From: Takifugu bimaculatus
Lineage: Eukaryota; Chordata; Actinopteri; Tetraodontiformes; Tetraodontidae
Length of the DNA stretch: 64,000 nt
Assembly: GCA_004026145.2 (NCBI GenBank)
Contig: CP034975.1
Span: forward strand, 23,861,861 to 23,925,860
Direction of reading: 5' to 3'
Part shown: positions 49,001 to 61,667 of the stretch, piece by piece
How the letters are laid out: each line of letters starts with the position of its first letter
How positions within the stretch are numbered: the first letter of the stretch is position 1
The notes under the pieces: model-generated
What the model was told of the DNA's origin: nothing
What the model saw: only the letters and a program-made list of their open reading frames with translations
The model's database searches: none
Position numbers and translations under genes: made by a program

Positions 49001-51281
49001 ATGAAAGACAGGCGATGTGACAAAACAAAGAAAAAAATAAATTCAGTTTTTGATTTGACAAAAAAAGAAATATCCATTTATTGTCTCTGACTGATTAAGG
49101 AAGCAGCATGTTGACAGCCTGTGATCAGGCATCATTCTCTGCTGAGCACCAGCATCACTCAGCTGATCCACCGACCCGTTCCCTCGGAGACACCGACAGC
49201 ATCAAACATTTATGCAGCTTTGGAAAAGATATTGATGTTATAGCTTGATTATAACTTTGTACTTTCACTTAGAAAAAAATGGACCAACTCTGAGAAGTGT
49301 AGTGGTGGAGGAAATCTGGCAAGAAAGAGAGAAAGGGAAAATAAAGGAAATAAAAATTTGCATATGTTAATAAAAGCGACCCCAAAGGACAGAGGCCTCT
49401 TCTACACTTGCAGACTTCACAGTGTTTCTCAGGCCATGCCCCCCCCCCCGCATACACACTCACAGGATTGAGGACCAAGGGATAAGAAACATAAAGAATA
49501 ATTTCCGTCTTGCTGTGTCAGGAGAGAGGTGCTAGATCCCATTGGCAGCTGAGACCAATGTTATGTACTCACCAAAGTCCCAGATAATCATCCTCAGCTC
49601 CCAGTATCACGTTTTATTAATTTCTAAGCACATCTACACTGAGCACCACAGCTGCTTCTGTTATTAAAGATAATACAGGCTGACAATGTGTTGTTCTGCC
49701 ACCAGCACAGCTTGGTGAGTAGAATATCATCATACTAAATAATTGTTTTTTTTTCTGCAGGCATATCAGTGAGCATCTCCACATTTAGCTTGGTTGCCAT
49801 AGCGATTGAGCGCTACAGCGCCATCTGTAACCCCCTGAAATCGAGGGTGTGGCAGACGAGGTCCCATGCCTACAGAGTGATCGCCACAACGTGGGTGCTG
49901 GCCTTTCTCATCATGATCCCTTATCCCATCATCAGCCACCTGGACTCTTTTCAGGGTCCTAACAACACCACCGCTCACCAGTGCCGCCACAAGTGGCCCA
50001 TTGCAACGGCCGAGCAGACCTGGTGGGTGCACAGGTTGCTTTTTTATAAATCAAGAACAAATAAACTCTTCTCTCCCCTCAGTTCTGCCACCGGCTGCCC
50101 AAATGAGTGCAAGTGAAGCGTCTGATCAAGTCTTAATATTTCTAATTTGTAAGTGCTGCAATTATACCCAATGGCTTTTTTAAAGGGAGCAAATCAGTGA
50201 TAAGAAACAGATCAATGAGAGCTGTTGTTTTCCCCAAAAGGTTGTTTTTAGAAGCAACAGATCCTCACAATCACTGTGGCCTAAACGTCCTAATCAGTTA
50301 AACAAACGTTCATGGAAGTAAAAGTCTTTTCCCCCCTCAAGAAAAGCATCATTTAACAGTGTGCATGTTGTAAATAACGTGCGTCTCCTTCAGGTACATC
50401 CTGCTCCTGCTGGTGCTGTTTGCCATCCCAGGGCTGGTGATGATCGTGGCCTATGGACTGATCTCCAGGGAACTCTACAGAGGCATTCACTTTGAGATGA
50501 GCCATAGAAAAGATGCTACTGGTGAGCACGCGTTCCCACACGATTTGATTCAGATATTTGACATTCTTCGGATTCACTCCTGCTGCATTAATGGTGGCAT
50601 CAGGTGAGTCGGGTGGAAGCAGCGTCGCCTCTTTGTGGATGTGTGATTAGCGGATGGGATTGACCTACAACTGTGGATGTGGAAGCCCCCAACTGTGTGG
50701 TTTCAGAGCGAGGTTAGGGAGGGAATCGCTGGCATGAATGATGAATTTGTACAAACATGTGATTTAACAATGCAACAGTTGTTCCCTTAGAGCTCTTCTT
50801 ACTGTGCATTGTCTTATAGGAGAAACTGCTGTGTCAGATTTGAAATATTCCCCAACAGTCAATAGTTTTCGTTCCATTAAGATGCTCTTTATGAGGTTTT
50901 AAATGATGGGACATTTCATGTTCTCTTTTTTCTTTTAAATTTTAGTTACCGTATTTTAAAGACTGAGTAGGTGCCTTCTACCCCACCCATATAGGATCCT
51001 ATATGGTGTAATGCTCTTCATGAGCCACCTGTGGTGTTAGCATCACAGGAGGCTTATGAAGCGATCAAGCTTCATAAGGTCAAACCTACACTAATATGAC
51101 AGGTATACAGTCCAACAGCATCTATTACCATCTTGCAAATACAAATTCAATGAGCAAAGGAACAAAGCAACAAAAAGCTATGTGAAAGTCTCAGAATTCA
51201 ATAAATCTCATAATTTCATTGCTAAAATCGGTATTTTAGAGTAATTTAGTGCAGCTAGACAGAGAGAGAAACAGAGGAAAA

Positions 51282-51350
<69 letters not shown>

Positions 51351-51930
51351 GTTGGTCTTTCGCCCCTGTTGACACCCCTGTTTCCTGCTGATCCACACAG
51401 TCGTGAAGAACGGTTTGACCTCCTCTGCATCCAGCGATGATGGAGATGGCTGCTACGTGGCCCAGCGGCCTCGCTCCTTGGAAATGTCCACCATTGCTGG
51501 ATCCAGCAGGGCGCTCAGGGGCGAACAGCCGCGCAGCAACACATCTGAGGCCAAGCTGGAGGCCAAGAAGCGAGTGATCCGCATGCTGGTGGTCATTGTT
51601 GTCCTGTTCTTTCTCTGCTGGATGCCGCTGTACTGTGCCAACACCTGGAGGGCTTTCGATGATATCTCTGCCAAACAAGCGCTCTCTGGTGCACCTATCG
51701 CTTTCATCCACTTGCTGTGCTACACCTCTGCCTGTGTCAACCCAGTTATTTACTGTTTCATGAACACGCGCTTCCGCAAAGCTCTACTTGCGACATTCTC
51801 TTGCTGCGGCGTGCTTTGTCATCGCCATCAGCGCCGTGGGCTGCAGGACAAAGAAGAGGACGCTCTGGCGACAGGAGCGTCTATATCTAAGTTTAGCTAC
51901 ACAACTGTTAGCACCATGGGAGGCTGCTGA
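41690..51930 (+). CDS. cckbr: cholecystokinin/gastrin type B receptor (class A GPCR)
   Basis: Five exons: 41690-41855, 48194-48445, 49761-50022, 50394-50521 and 51401-51930 (1,338 nt, 445 residues; human CCKBR 447). The extracellular N-terminus has four N-glycosylation sites (NET, NGS, NIS, NVS). TM1 to TM7 are all present, with ERY at the end of TM3, CWMP in TM6 and NPVIY in TM7. A CC-containing tail (SCCGVLC) offers palmitoylation sites. B-type marks: HKWP in the second extracellular loop (human B HRWP; human A MCRFLL) and FIHLL in TM7, where the A type has Leu instead of His. The end [10 protein letters not shown] also resembles human B SYTTISTLG. The third intracellular loop (about 240-315) is long and variable. 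Family role: Gq-coupled receptor for CCK-8 and gastrin in brain and gut. Teleosts carry more than one B-type paralogue and I cannot tell which this is. Confidence 0.93.
44430..44645. repeat. dispersed fish repeat, diverged copy 2
   Basis: CATTATCCAGCTC, then CATCCCAACTAATTCTCCAAC, AAACACTCCCTTAATGTCGC and CAAAATGGCCCCACTTCAC. These are the same ordered blocks as 38990-39205, so both are copies of one family. Confidence 0.6.
45966..46285. repeat. (ATCC)n array, about 320 bp
   Basis: Nearly pure ATCC tetramers with a few CATC slips and one GTCC. Long HPSI and GWMD frames on both strands are artefacts. Confidence 0.97.
51036..51111 (+). repeat. intron 4 fragment resembling the end of cckbr exon 5
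   Basis: 76 nt align without gaps to 51907-51982, which covers the last 8 codons and the start of the 3' untranslated region. I count 14 mismatches by eye. The shared core is GATCAAGCTTCA...AAGGTCAAA and ATGACAGGT.TACAGT. Confidence 0.75.
51283..51350. repeat. (GACA)17 microsatellite
   Basis: Perfect 4-bp array in intron 4 of cckbr, ending 50 bp before the exon 5 acceptor, which places it over the likely branch-point and polypyrimidine neighbourhood. Confidence 0.97.
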
Positions 51931-52631
51931 AGTGATCAAGCTTCAAAAGGTCAAATCCAGGCTTTTATGACAGGTGTACAGTACAGCGGTATATCAACTT
52001 CACTCATGATTGTAAGTCATTTTATGGAGAGGTCTTTAAGGGACTGGATGTAATCGCTAACTATATACTGAATTAGTTTAAAATGTGGGAAAGCTGTCAC
52101 CAAGAAGGTCTAATATTACCCCTAAAAGGGATGATTACAATACTTTCATGCTTTTAACCAATAGGTGATTATAAAAGGCATAGCAGAATGTACCATAGAT
52201 GAATGTTGATATTGATGCCTAACTTAGGCAATAATGTGTGCAGAACATTTTTCAAATAGAATGACCTTTTCTGCAGTTCATTGCAACTGATGTCCTGATG
52301 ATAAAGATGAAGTCTTAAAGATGAAACTGCAGTCCAACATATTGGGGTATTTCCAATCTCAAGCATCTACATGTAAGCAACCTTCCAACAGCTGCCCCAA
52401 AGATCCTTAACTTTTGGAAATTACTACCGAAACAAGGTTAAAATAGGTTCTTTATCACTATAAGTGGACAAGTTCCTCTGCAGGAAAAGGGAGCAGCTGT
52501 GTATTGATGCCTTTTGTGTCACAAATGTAAAAATGATGAAAGAAAAGGATCTAAATTTGGATGTAAACTCTTACATTTGAGACTCCGAAACTTTTCATTT
52601 CCATGCAGGCTGTAAAAAACAGGCAAGAAGG

Positions 52632-52640
52632 GAATAAATA
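52632..52640 (+). terminator. polyadenylation signal candidate for cckbr
   Basis: GGAATAAATAAA about 700 nt after the cckbr stop codon; no strong earlier AATAAA was noticed. Confidence 0.3.
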
Positions 52641-52832
52641 AAAAATCCCAAAAATCCCTAAATTGGGATTATATATATATTAAAAATTACAGTAAATATT
52701 GTAACATGTAATAAACTTAGAATAAATATATGGATTATTAGTTTTAAATTTACCCTACTAATGTATAGTTCATTTAACAAATTGTTTTGCGGAGTGTAGC
52801 ATTTACCTTCAACAAAAGCACAAAAACAGTTA

Positions 52833-53484
52833 CAGTGGGACCTCTACTTATGAAATCAATTGGTTCCAGAAGTTGTTTCGTAACCTGAAAATTACGTAAG
52901 TAGAGACGCGTTTTCCATGTAAATGCCCTAATCCGTTCCAAGCCCCCAAAAATTCGGACATAATTTTTTTTATATCATCAATCAATCATAAAAATGCATC
53001 AAAACACGTAACAAATACATGTTACAATTAGATTAACGCACAATAAATGTAGGAATTCAGTGCAAGGCTTCTCCAGGAACAAAATGAACTTTATCACAGG
53101 CTAATCTTACATTAGCCGTCATTACTAGCAATGAACGTTAACACTTGTGGTAACACTGCCATCTAATGGACAAACATTCGAACACCCACAATAAAAAAAA
53201 GTTAAACGAAGGCAACGCTGGGATACACACAAACTTGTACGTATTGACGTCCCTCCTAGCCACTGGGATTACAGGAAAATGCTGGGCGATAGCCAATGGC
53301 AGAGCAGCTACAAGCAAGTTTGTGTTCGCTGAACTCTGCGAGCTGCGAGTAGCAGCGGTAGCGTATTTTTTTCCTTTCGTATCCTGAAATTTCTTTCGTA
53401 ACAAGAGGAAATATTTGCCCGTTGAAACGTTTCGTAACCTGAAAATTCCGCATGTAGAGACGTTCGTAAGTAGAGGTCCCACTG
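52833..53484. mobile_element. non-autonomous DNA transposon with terminal inverted repeats and TA target duplication
   Basis: The left end CAGTGGGACCTCTACTTA is mirrored by the right end TAAGTAGAGGTCCCACTG, and both ends are flanked by TA (52831-52832, 53485-53486). Length is 652 bp. Near each end is a second shared block, TTTCGTAACCTGAAAATT. There is no transposase frame. TA duplication and CAGTG-type ends fit the mariner/Tc1 superfamily. Confidence 0.88.
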
Positions 53485-56400
53485 TATAACATTTGTCAAA
53501 AAGAAAGTCTTTGCTTTGACAACATGTGTGAGTAAAAGTCGTATATGTTCGTACCTGTGAGGAGAAGAAAAGGGGTCTGCATAAGTAGTCACAGTGACTG
53601 CTCTGTAATATTTAAACTCTGTTCTATATTTTGCTGTTGTGTGTTAATATGTATTTATTATTTGGATGCAGTTGCCTTGTGGACAAAGTGCCTGAGTCTT
53701 GATACCGTGTTAGACGCATCAGCTGCTGATTTGCCTCCTACAGGGTGGGGACTGTAATCACAGGCAGACTGCAATCAAAGCCCCGAAGAAAAACAGAATC
53801 AAACTTACATCTTTGATGAGCGGCTAGATTGTCAGGCCCACCAGCCTCAGCGGTTTGCAAAAAGCACTTGAGTAGCAAAAACAAGGTCCGTAGTGAATCT
53901 CTGTGTTGTGGTTGGAAACTGTGATGTGAGCGCTGTGATGTGCCGAGCTGGATTTTTATGTGTTCGCCTCCAAGCAGCAGTTGTTTATCAAGCTGAAAAC
54001 AGGACCTGTGATAAGATCAGGTGACACAGTTGGAACGCTTTGCATAAATCGGTGTTTATTTTCTTTTCTGAACAAGAGCAAACTTTTTAGCTTGGTCTGA
54101 CATGAGTACATTTTAAAATTTACACCAACCTTTAAAAAAAATGATGAAGAGGATTGAAATTATGACTGCTGGACTTACCTCACATTGTGAAACTGAATTT
54201 CACAATAAGGCATGAAACAGCAGCACCTGTAGCTGCCATTTGTCAGTCTAGTGTTAATGTTACCATCGTGAGAGGTCTGAAAGGTGTCCAAGTAAAAAGC
54301 AGAACAAACAGGGTTTGGACTCCGATGGCTGATCTGGAATTGAATAAACAAATTCAATAAAACAAACAGAGTTAATCCTCAGTGAACATCCTGAAATGGT
54401 GAAATTCAATGATGCCAAATAGTAACTAGTTACCAGTTAATTCGGAAGAGCAGACAACAGGAAGAGTGAAATTCCAGATCAGCTGATCTATCACATGACC
54501 CTCTCTCCTGATCATGGCTGGTGTTTAATCCCCTCCCGTGCACCTGCTCACTCCTGAGCGCTCCATGCTGCTACTGCTGCTCTGCCTTCTACGGCCCTGG
54601 CCAGTTTGCTGCTGCTAAATCCCACCACCATCGAAGTATCTTCTGTGTGCTCTGTTTCTTCGGTCCTTGCGTGTGTGTGTGTGTGTGTGTAAGGATGGGG
54701 GGGGGGGGTCTGCTATTTATTCATTTTAATGTCTATGCTTATCATGTAATGAATATATTAAAACAGAGTCTGATGTGGCTTCTATGCTGCTAAATTGGTG
54801 CCTGCTAATTTTGCAAATAATTTCCCGCAATAAAGTATTTGATTAAATCAAACTGGTCGGACCAAACTACAATTAGAACGTAGCACGGGGGTGTGGGGAT
54901 GTGGGAGGACGTTCAAGGATGGAAATGGCTGTAAACGTTGGCTGACCCAATGCAAAAAAAAGGGTGTCTGTCAGGCCTTCAAGCGAGCTTCCCTCTGCTC
55001 ACCTCACTCTAATTGCGTTACGAACTCCAACCCTGCCAGACTGCGCGCACGAGCATATTTCACCGAGCGCACCAAAGCACAGCGCTGTCACTCCCAAAAC
55101 TAATAGATGCACGGGCTGCCATTGTGAACAGTTTTCTCCGGCTTGCAGCTTTGAGTGTGCACAGTTCCCTTTGTGCTTCAAATAGAAATCATTCAGATGC
55201 ATGACTGCAGGAGAACCAAGCAAAGTGGTAGAATTCTATCAGCTATAATATGGACAAAGACAAGGCTTCCACACGTTTGATGTTTGTATAAATGTGCTCT
55301 TTTACCCTCAGATCAATGTGGGATCAGATCAGAGGGGAGGAACTGAAAAGAGAGTGTGATTCTTGTTGAATATACAGTTATTCTGCACTCTGAGAACATT
55401 TACTATGTATTTAGAAGCCGGCAGGAATATTTATGTTTTGTTATGTGTCCAAAGGCAGCATTTAAGATAAAGACGTTCTTTCCCTCCTTGCAAAAATAGA
55501 GTAATAATATCTCCAATGAATATTAATGTTTTGTATACCTTGAAGATAAATTTGCATGTCTCAGTAGCTCTTATATGTGTAAGAAAATGTCGATGAGATG
55601 CCATTTGGACTTCCTGCCATTTTCTGTTCTCAAATACCACCGTGGCAACAGGCTCAGTTCTGTAGCACTGCCAACCAGCAGGCGAAATGACAGAGCAAAA
55701 TAATAATAATGCCTTTTGCTTAAAACCATTTTGTGTGCAGATATTTCTGCAAGAATGTTATTGCTCTGCCTAAGGTGGAAGAAGGCATCTTATTGATTAG
55801 GAAGGAGGGTAAACACAGCCGCAACATGACAGACAACAATAACAGCAGCATAACAATAAACCCAATAAGAAGGTAGCAGTTTAAAAAAACAAATATAGTC
55901 AGGAAACATCAGATAAAACTCCATCATTCAGAATAATGGCCAGTTTTGAAAATAAAAAAATCTCTTTCTCTTTAGAAAATAAAAATCTTTCTGAAAGTAA
56001 AAGGGAAGAAAAATCAAAATACCCTTCAAATAATGGCCAAAATAGTTATCATTCAATTCTTGACTGGGCGTACAGCTAAATATACATGGCGAAATTTCCT
56101 CTTTTACTAAAATACAAGCATCACGAGACGAACAGAAAGATCAACAGGATATTTGTGCAGCAGAGAAATTTAGATCCATAAATCCACCCGTCTGTGGAGG
56201 AAGCAAAAATATGCCTTTGGCCCAAAAAACATCAGCGGACGTAAACATTAACGCTTTAAAAGGTTGCCTCGTTATAATCGGGGACTCTCTTCACCTTTAC
56301 AGCGGTGATCCATCAGGGAAGACAATGAGGTGCCCTTTCCAGCATGACAAGTCTTCAGTCTTATTACGTCCCAGCTGCTGGTTAAACTACACACTTTTCT

Positions 56401-56515
56401 CCATGCAGCATTTACTGATTGGACTGATTGATTTCCCTCCCCTGCTCCAGCTTCTTATTACCATGCTTGACAGTGGCATTGCTTACCTCAACCATTACAC
56501 TGTATCTCAGCGCTG

Positions 56516-56536
56516 CCCCCCCCCCCCCCCCCCCCC
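56516..56536. repeat. poly-C tract (21 C)
   Basis: Uninterrupted C run inside an otherwise non-repetitive block. Confidence 0.9.
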
Positions 56537-57330
56537 AGCAGCTCGGGCTGCGGAGTGCCGCCACGAGCCGGGCCCCTTTATCCAAATAAAACCACAACAA
56601 TTTGTTAGAATAAATGGCTTTACATTCTTTGACACAATTGCTGCTGATAAATGGCGTCGCCTCGCTCTGGGGAAGTTCTGCTGTTGAGTGATAAGGATGG
56701 CGTTAACAGGTGCCGCAGAGGGAGTCTCCCAAGCACAGGGGCCCGACGGCCGGGGCAGTACTACCGGGGGTGTGGAATTAAAGCTGGTGTTTGATAAAAT
56801 GACTGGCCTGCCAGGGAAATGGGGTGAATTCTAATTTTATTTGCAAACAGCACATAAAAAGTAATCCTGCCAACTAAGGTTGTAACCTTTCAAATGTAGA
56901 AATGGAAATATCAGCTGTAACCTGCTGGTTCTCAGGAAGTCCATGATCACAAATCATAACAGTCACTTTGAGATAAAATATATCCAATTCATACAGTATA
57001 TGTTGTTCATCTTGTCAATGATGAGGATATTCATGCAGGATGTTAATATGCTGCTTATTATAATGTGTAATGTAGAGATTTAGCGGACTCACACATTGAA
57101 ATTAGCGCTGCTGTGTCCTCTGGAGGTCTGGAGTCGCGGGATTGATGCCAGCTTTGCCTGGATAATCTAGATTTGCTCTTTTAATTAAATGCAAGCTTTA
57201 ACATCACATTTACTTACTAGATGAGAGTCTAATTTCACAGTGTGATTTCATCATTTAAAAGAAAAAAGACTCACAATAAAAATGCAAACGTTGAGTTTGT
57301 TGAAAAACCCGAGACACAGATGTGGTACCA

Positions 57331-57331
<1 letters not shown>

Positions 57332-57404
<73 letters not shown>
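57332..57404. repeat. (CA)n microsatellite
   Basis: Perfect (AC)n tract of about 73 bp. Confidence 0.97.
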
Positions 57405-57405
<1 letters not shown>

Positions 57406-57559
57406 CACATAATTTCTGAGCAATGTTCATTGATATAGAGCCTAAATTTGAACAGAAGATTTGACACGAAGACAAGGCCACTCTATCTCCTCCATTGTTC
57501 ACAGTTGCCAGGCCACCGTTGCCTTAATATTCTGCTTGTGCAGTGTTTGGAAATGTGTT

Positions 57560-57560
<1 letters not shown>

Positions 57561-57608
<48 letters not shown>

Positions 57609-57678
57609 CTGTGTGTGTACGTGTATGTGCCTGTGTGTGTGTGTATGTGGATGTGGATGTGTATGTGCCTGTGTGTGT

Positions 57679-57728
<50 letters not shown>
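57561..57728. repeat. (GT)n microsatellite, compound
   Basis: GT tract of about 168 bp with ATGTGGATGT and GTGCCTGTGT interruptions. It lies about 155 bp from a (CA)n tract of opposite orientation, so the pair forms an imperfect inverted repeat. Confidence 0.97.
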
Positions 57729-58283
57729 ATGGCTCATGTGTGTTTGAGGCCCAACAGGAGACGCAGCCTGACATGCTGGTGGCTCCAGGACTGCATCAGA
57801 AGTTACAGGGATGCTGTGTCTGTTTTCACTGACAACTTTAAGAAAACAACCTCTGAATAATTCCCTGGATTTTCTCCGCCATCCATGCAGTTATCCTGAC
57901 AGTCGCAGTACATTCATGCTGCTCTGACACAACAGCCTTGGGTGTTTACTTGTGGTTCAGAATGTGTAGTTTTCCGCTCTGGTTTATGGTCTAAATGAAG
58001 GAGGTTCGACAGCTCTACCTCCCCTATTATGACAGTAGAGATGTGTTGCTATTATGATTGTGCTCACAGCCATTATTAATGGCTTCTGACTTGGCAGACA
58101 GAAGTTCTGTCAGCAAGGGGACAACATCTGGATAGCATTCGTGTATTTTTAAGGTGGAAAAATGCTTGTGTGTGTGTGTGAGAGGAAGCTTCAGTGGAGA
58201 TCTTCAGTGGATGTTGGCTAATAGAACATGTGACGCTGATGCCTATTCTCTCTGGCTCTTTCTCACACACGCACACGCTTCTG

Positions 58284-58321
<38 letters not shown>
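58284..58321. repeat. (CA)n microsatellite
   Basis: Short (AC)n tract. Confidence 0.9.
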
Positions 58322-58323
<2 letters not shown>

Positions 58324-60608
58324 ACACGCGCATCAAATGTTTATGTGGATGGTCATCCAGTCAGGTGATATATTGCTTTGGCTATTGGTGTAATGTTATT
58401 TGACTATTAAAGCATTTATGTCAAATGATTCCGAATCTCATTTTTCAGTTTTTGTTTTTCTCTTCCTGCTTTTTTGTGTTTTTCTCTTTCCCCTTTTGCT
58501 TCCACCCTGAGTCTAATGGGACCTAAATTTAAGCTAAAGCACAGATGAGTCAGTTTCAGCTTTAAGCCATGAATGTTACAGGCTGAAATGAAAAACATTC
58601 AATTGGATGCTCACGAGGAAACCTGGGGTTTCCACAGAACCTGTCTTTACTGTGCCCCGCCATTGTTTCTTCAAACTGCACTGGCACATATGCAGTAAAC
58701 AAATCTTTATGGTATAATGGTGAGATAACCACTTGACTTTAATGGGCCATAAAATGCCAACGAGAGCAATGAATCACTTAAGTAAGCATAAGCGCAGAGG
58801 TGCGCCGATGTTAGCTTGATTCTGTCTCCACTGTTCACTCGATGGCGCTTTAACTGTAACTGATAAGAGAGTGTTGCTGACAAGGAGCGGATGTAAAGTG
58901 AAGCTAAATTAGCTAGCATGGTTGTGTGGAATGATCACTTATCACAATGTGATGTCAGCAACTTTCAACCGCCTCCTAACTCATAAGAGGATGAGCATTC
59001 AACCCATGAATCCAGGGGCAGCTCGAAGAGGTTTCATTAAGGCGTACCTGTGAATGATGACAAGCATCTGTTTGACCTCTGGGGAAACACAATCAGTGTC
59101 CGTGTATGATGATGGTATCGACGTCCATTTTAACCAACAGAAAACGACAGCTCTGCACGGCTGCATCCAGTTTTTCCTGTTTAAAATGGGACCTGAGGAA
59201 TTGGCCCCATCGAAATTTAGACCACATTGTAAATGTCATCTCATTAATTTGTTAAAAAGGGAAGCACACAGACATATTTTAATGTTTTGTGTGTATGTAT
59301 ATAGAAATAAAGGATACAAATAACCTGTGATCATGATACAATGTAAAATATATCTGATATAGCATATTTTAAAATCAAGAATGCCACTTTTCACAGGAAG
59401 AAACCTTGAGCAGGACCAGACTGATAAGGGGTTGGGGGGAGGTGGGGTGTTTACAGATGGAGGAGAGCAACAGACATATGCATCACACATGCAGACAAAT
59501 TACCAACAAACTCATCATAATCTTCCTGTTGCAGCAATATGGACATCTCATAATGAAAGACCAAAGTTCACCTAGCTTCTGTGAGCTAGATGATGACCCT
59601 TAATCTCTAATGGCTGCCTATCTTCTGTGTTATCATGCTGGCCATGACAGCCTGTAATCAGTTGAGGGTGAAGGCAGAGTCATATCAGCACGACATCACG
59701 TATCTTAGTCTCCTCAGAGTTAAGGAATATTGTTGGCGTTCTGAACCCAAACAGCAAAAACATTCATCAAAGAAGAGAATAATCAGATATTCCAGTGTAC
59801 GCTCGAGCTCCATATCCTGATTACGAAGAAATTCAGGACATAAGTCTGTGTAAACGCAGAAACCCAAGTGAACTATTGGTATCTGTGTCCTCTGGTTTCA
59901 GTCAAGGTCAATCTTGGCAAAGGTTACCATATTATACTACTGTGCACTTTCCTGTTTGTGACAATGTGCAGTGCCCACTTACAGTTCTTGATTGTGCACA
60001 GTCCTTCATTCATTTACATTAAACCTGTTACAAAGGATGGTTTAAGCTGATTTGCTTCGGTAGTGCACATGTGCACGTGCTTGTGCTGTGGCAACACGGC
60101 CACACCAAAACAGATCCCAGTTGTGAGTATCGGGAAGCTGCTTGAGCCTGTCCTTGATTTTCTCATGTCGGGTGTGTGTATGTTGTCTGTTCATTTCAGT
60201 CCAGCATTTCCTGTTTTATGTTGTAACTTTCCTCCTGTTTCAGTCTACTTCCTGTCAGGTGTCCCGCCCATGTGTTTGCCCTGCCCTATGTGTTGCACCT
60301 GTATCTCATTGTGGTGCCTCTTCGTTTCTAGTTGGTTCAACCCACATGCTAATTAAAGTGTAACTACACCATTAGGATTTGGTTAATGTGCAGCCAAGCT
60401 GGAAATTTAAAAAAATGATAATCCTGCGTAACAGCCTGCTCCCACCACTCTTTATACTTTTTAGACTAACATGTCACGAGTTGGACCAGAATCAACAACA
60501 CTATTTCATAAGCACCTGTGTTTTCAGCAGAAAAAAGTGTTTTTGAGGTGTAATTTTGGTAAGTTTTGTTTTGGAAAGAAAGTCTGAGAGTGTTGCATTT
60601 GGATCTAA

Positions 60609-60611
<3 letters not shown>

Positions 60612-60673
<62 letters not shown>
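60612..60673. repeat. (GT)n microsatellite
   Basis: Perfect GT tract of about 62 bp. Confidence 0.95.
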
Positions 60674-60675
<2 letters not shown>

Positions 60676-61667
60676 GAACTCTCGACAGAGTTCAGATATT
60701 GAAATAAAAATAAAAATGTCCAGTGTTGTGGGTGAAAAGTCCTTTTGAGCTGTGGTGCAGCAATTTGATTGAATAAATAAAACATAGGTAATCAGTCCCA
60801 TTCAAATCAAATATGTATAATTTGTGATCGTTACAACAACATGTAGGCTCTGTCTTTCTCAGATTATTTTGAGTCTCTCTGCCTGAGGCAGCGAGAGCCT
60901 GTTGTTTAATGCTGTTTCGCTGTTTTGCAGCATCAACACCCACTCACTGTAAGATACATGTAGCGAGCAGCGCCACAGAGGTTAATTTGTATTTTATCTC
61001 TCAGCAACTACAGCAACTACAATCAATTTATCCCCCAGACTGACCTTCAGGTGACAAACCTTAGCCCATCAGAGGCTTAATTCACCCAATAGTAGGAGAT
61101 AGTTCAGGTCAATGTGGTTGGATTTTAGCTTTTATCAAGTTGATAAAAAGCTCAGATCAGATAACTGATCTGAGAAGTGAGATAACCATGTACTACATGT
61201 AGGACATGCTGATCATGCTTAGAAATTCCCTTCAAAGAAAACGGGCCAGGAAGGGGGCTGTGAAATAGGCAAGAGAGCATCAACGTCCTATACTGTAATA
61301 GCTGCTCTTTATTACATGATTGGGATATTAACAGTGGAGGGATGAGTCTAAAGGGAAAGTTATAGTTATAGTGTCAGTGCATTTTTGTATAATAAAGCAC
61401 CTATTAAAAAAAAGGTTTTATGTGTTCGTTGTTCATGAATGGAAGGTACTTTTGTGTACTGCAGTTTCTTCCAAAATTGAACTATTTGAGTGTTTATTGG
61501 AACAAATGATCCAGTGGAATTTAAAATTATTCACTTTTGAGTTTTGATTCATTCAGGATACAAAAAAACAAAACAAAATCCAAAAGCTTAGCCAGTTTCC
61601 ACTGGGTATATCGAATACATTACATCAGAGAATGCAAATGAATAAGGTGTCATATATTTATGTTACG

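Larger units (their letters stand above)
53490..61660. other. long stretch without a recognised gene
   Basis: No spliced or single-exon gene that I can support. It contains several CA/GT tracts, a poly-C run at 56516-56536 and moderately GC-rich non-repetitive blocks (for example 56180-56780 and 60840-61100) that could be conserved non-coding elements. It may be the regulatory flank of cckbr or of a gene beyond the window. Confidence 0.5.
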
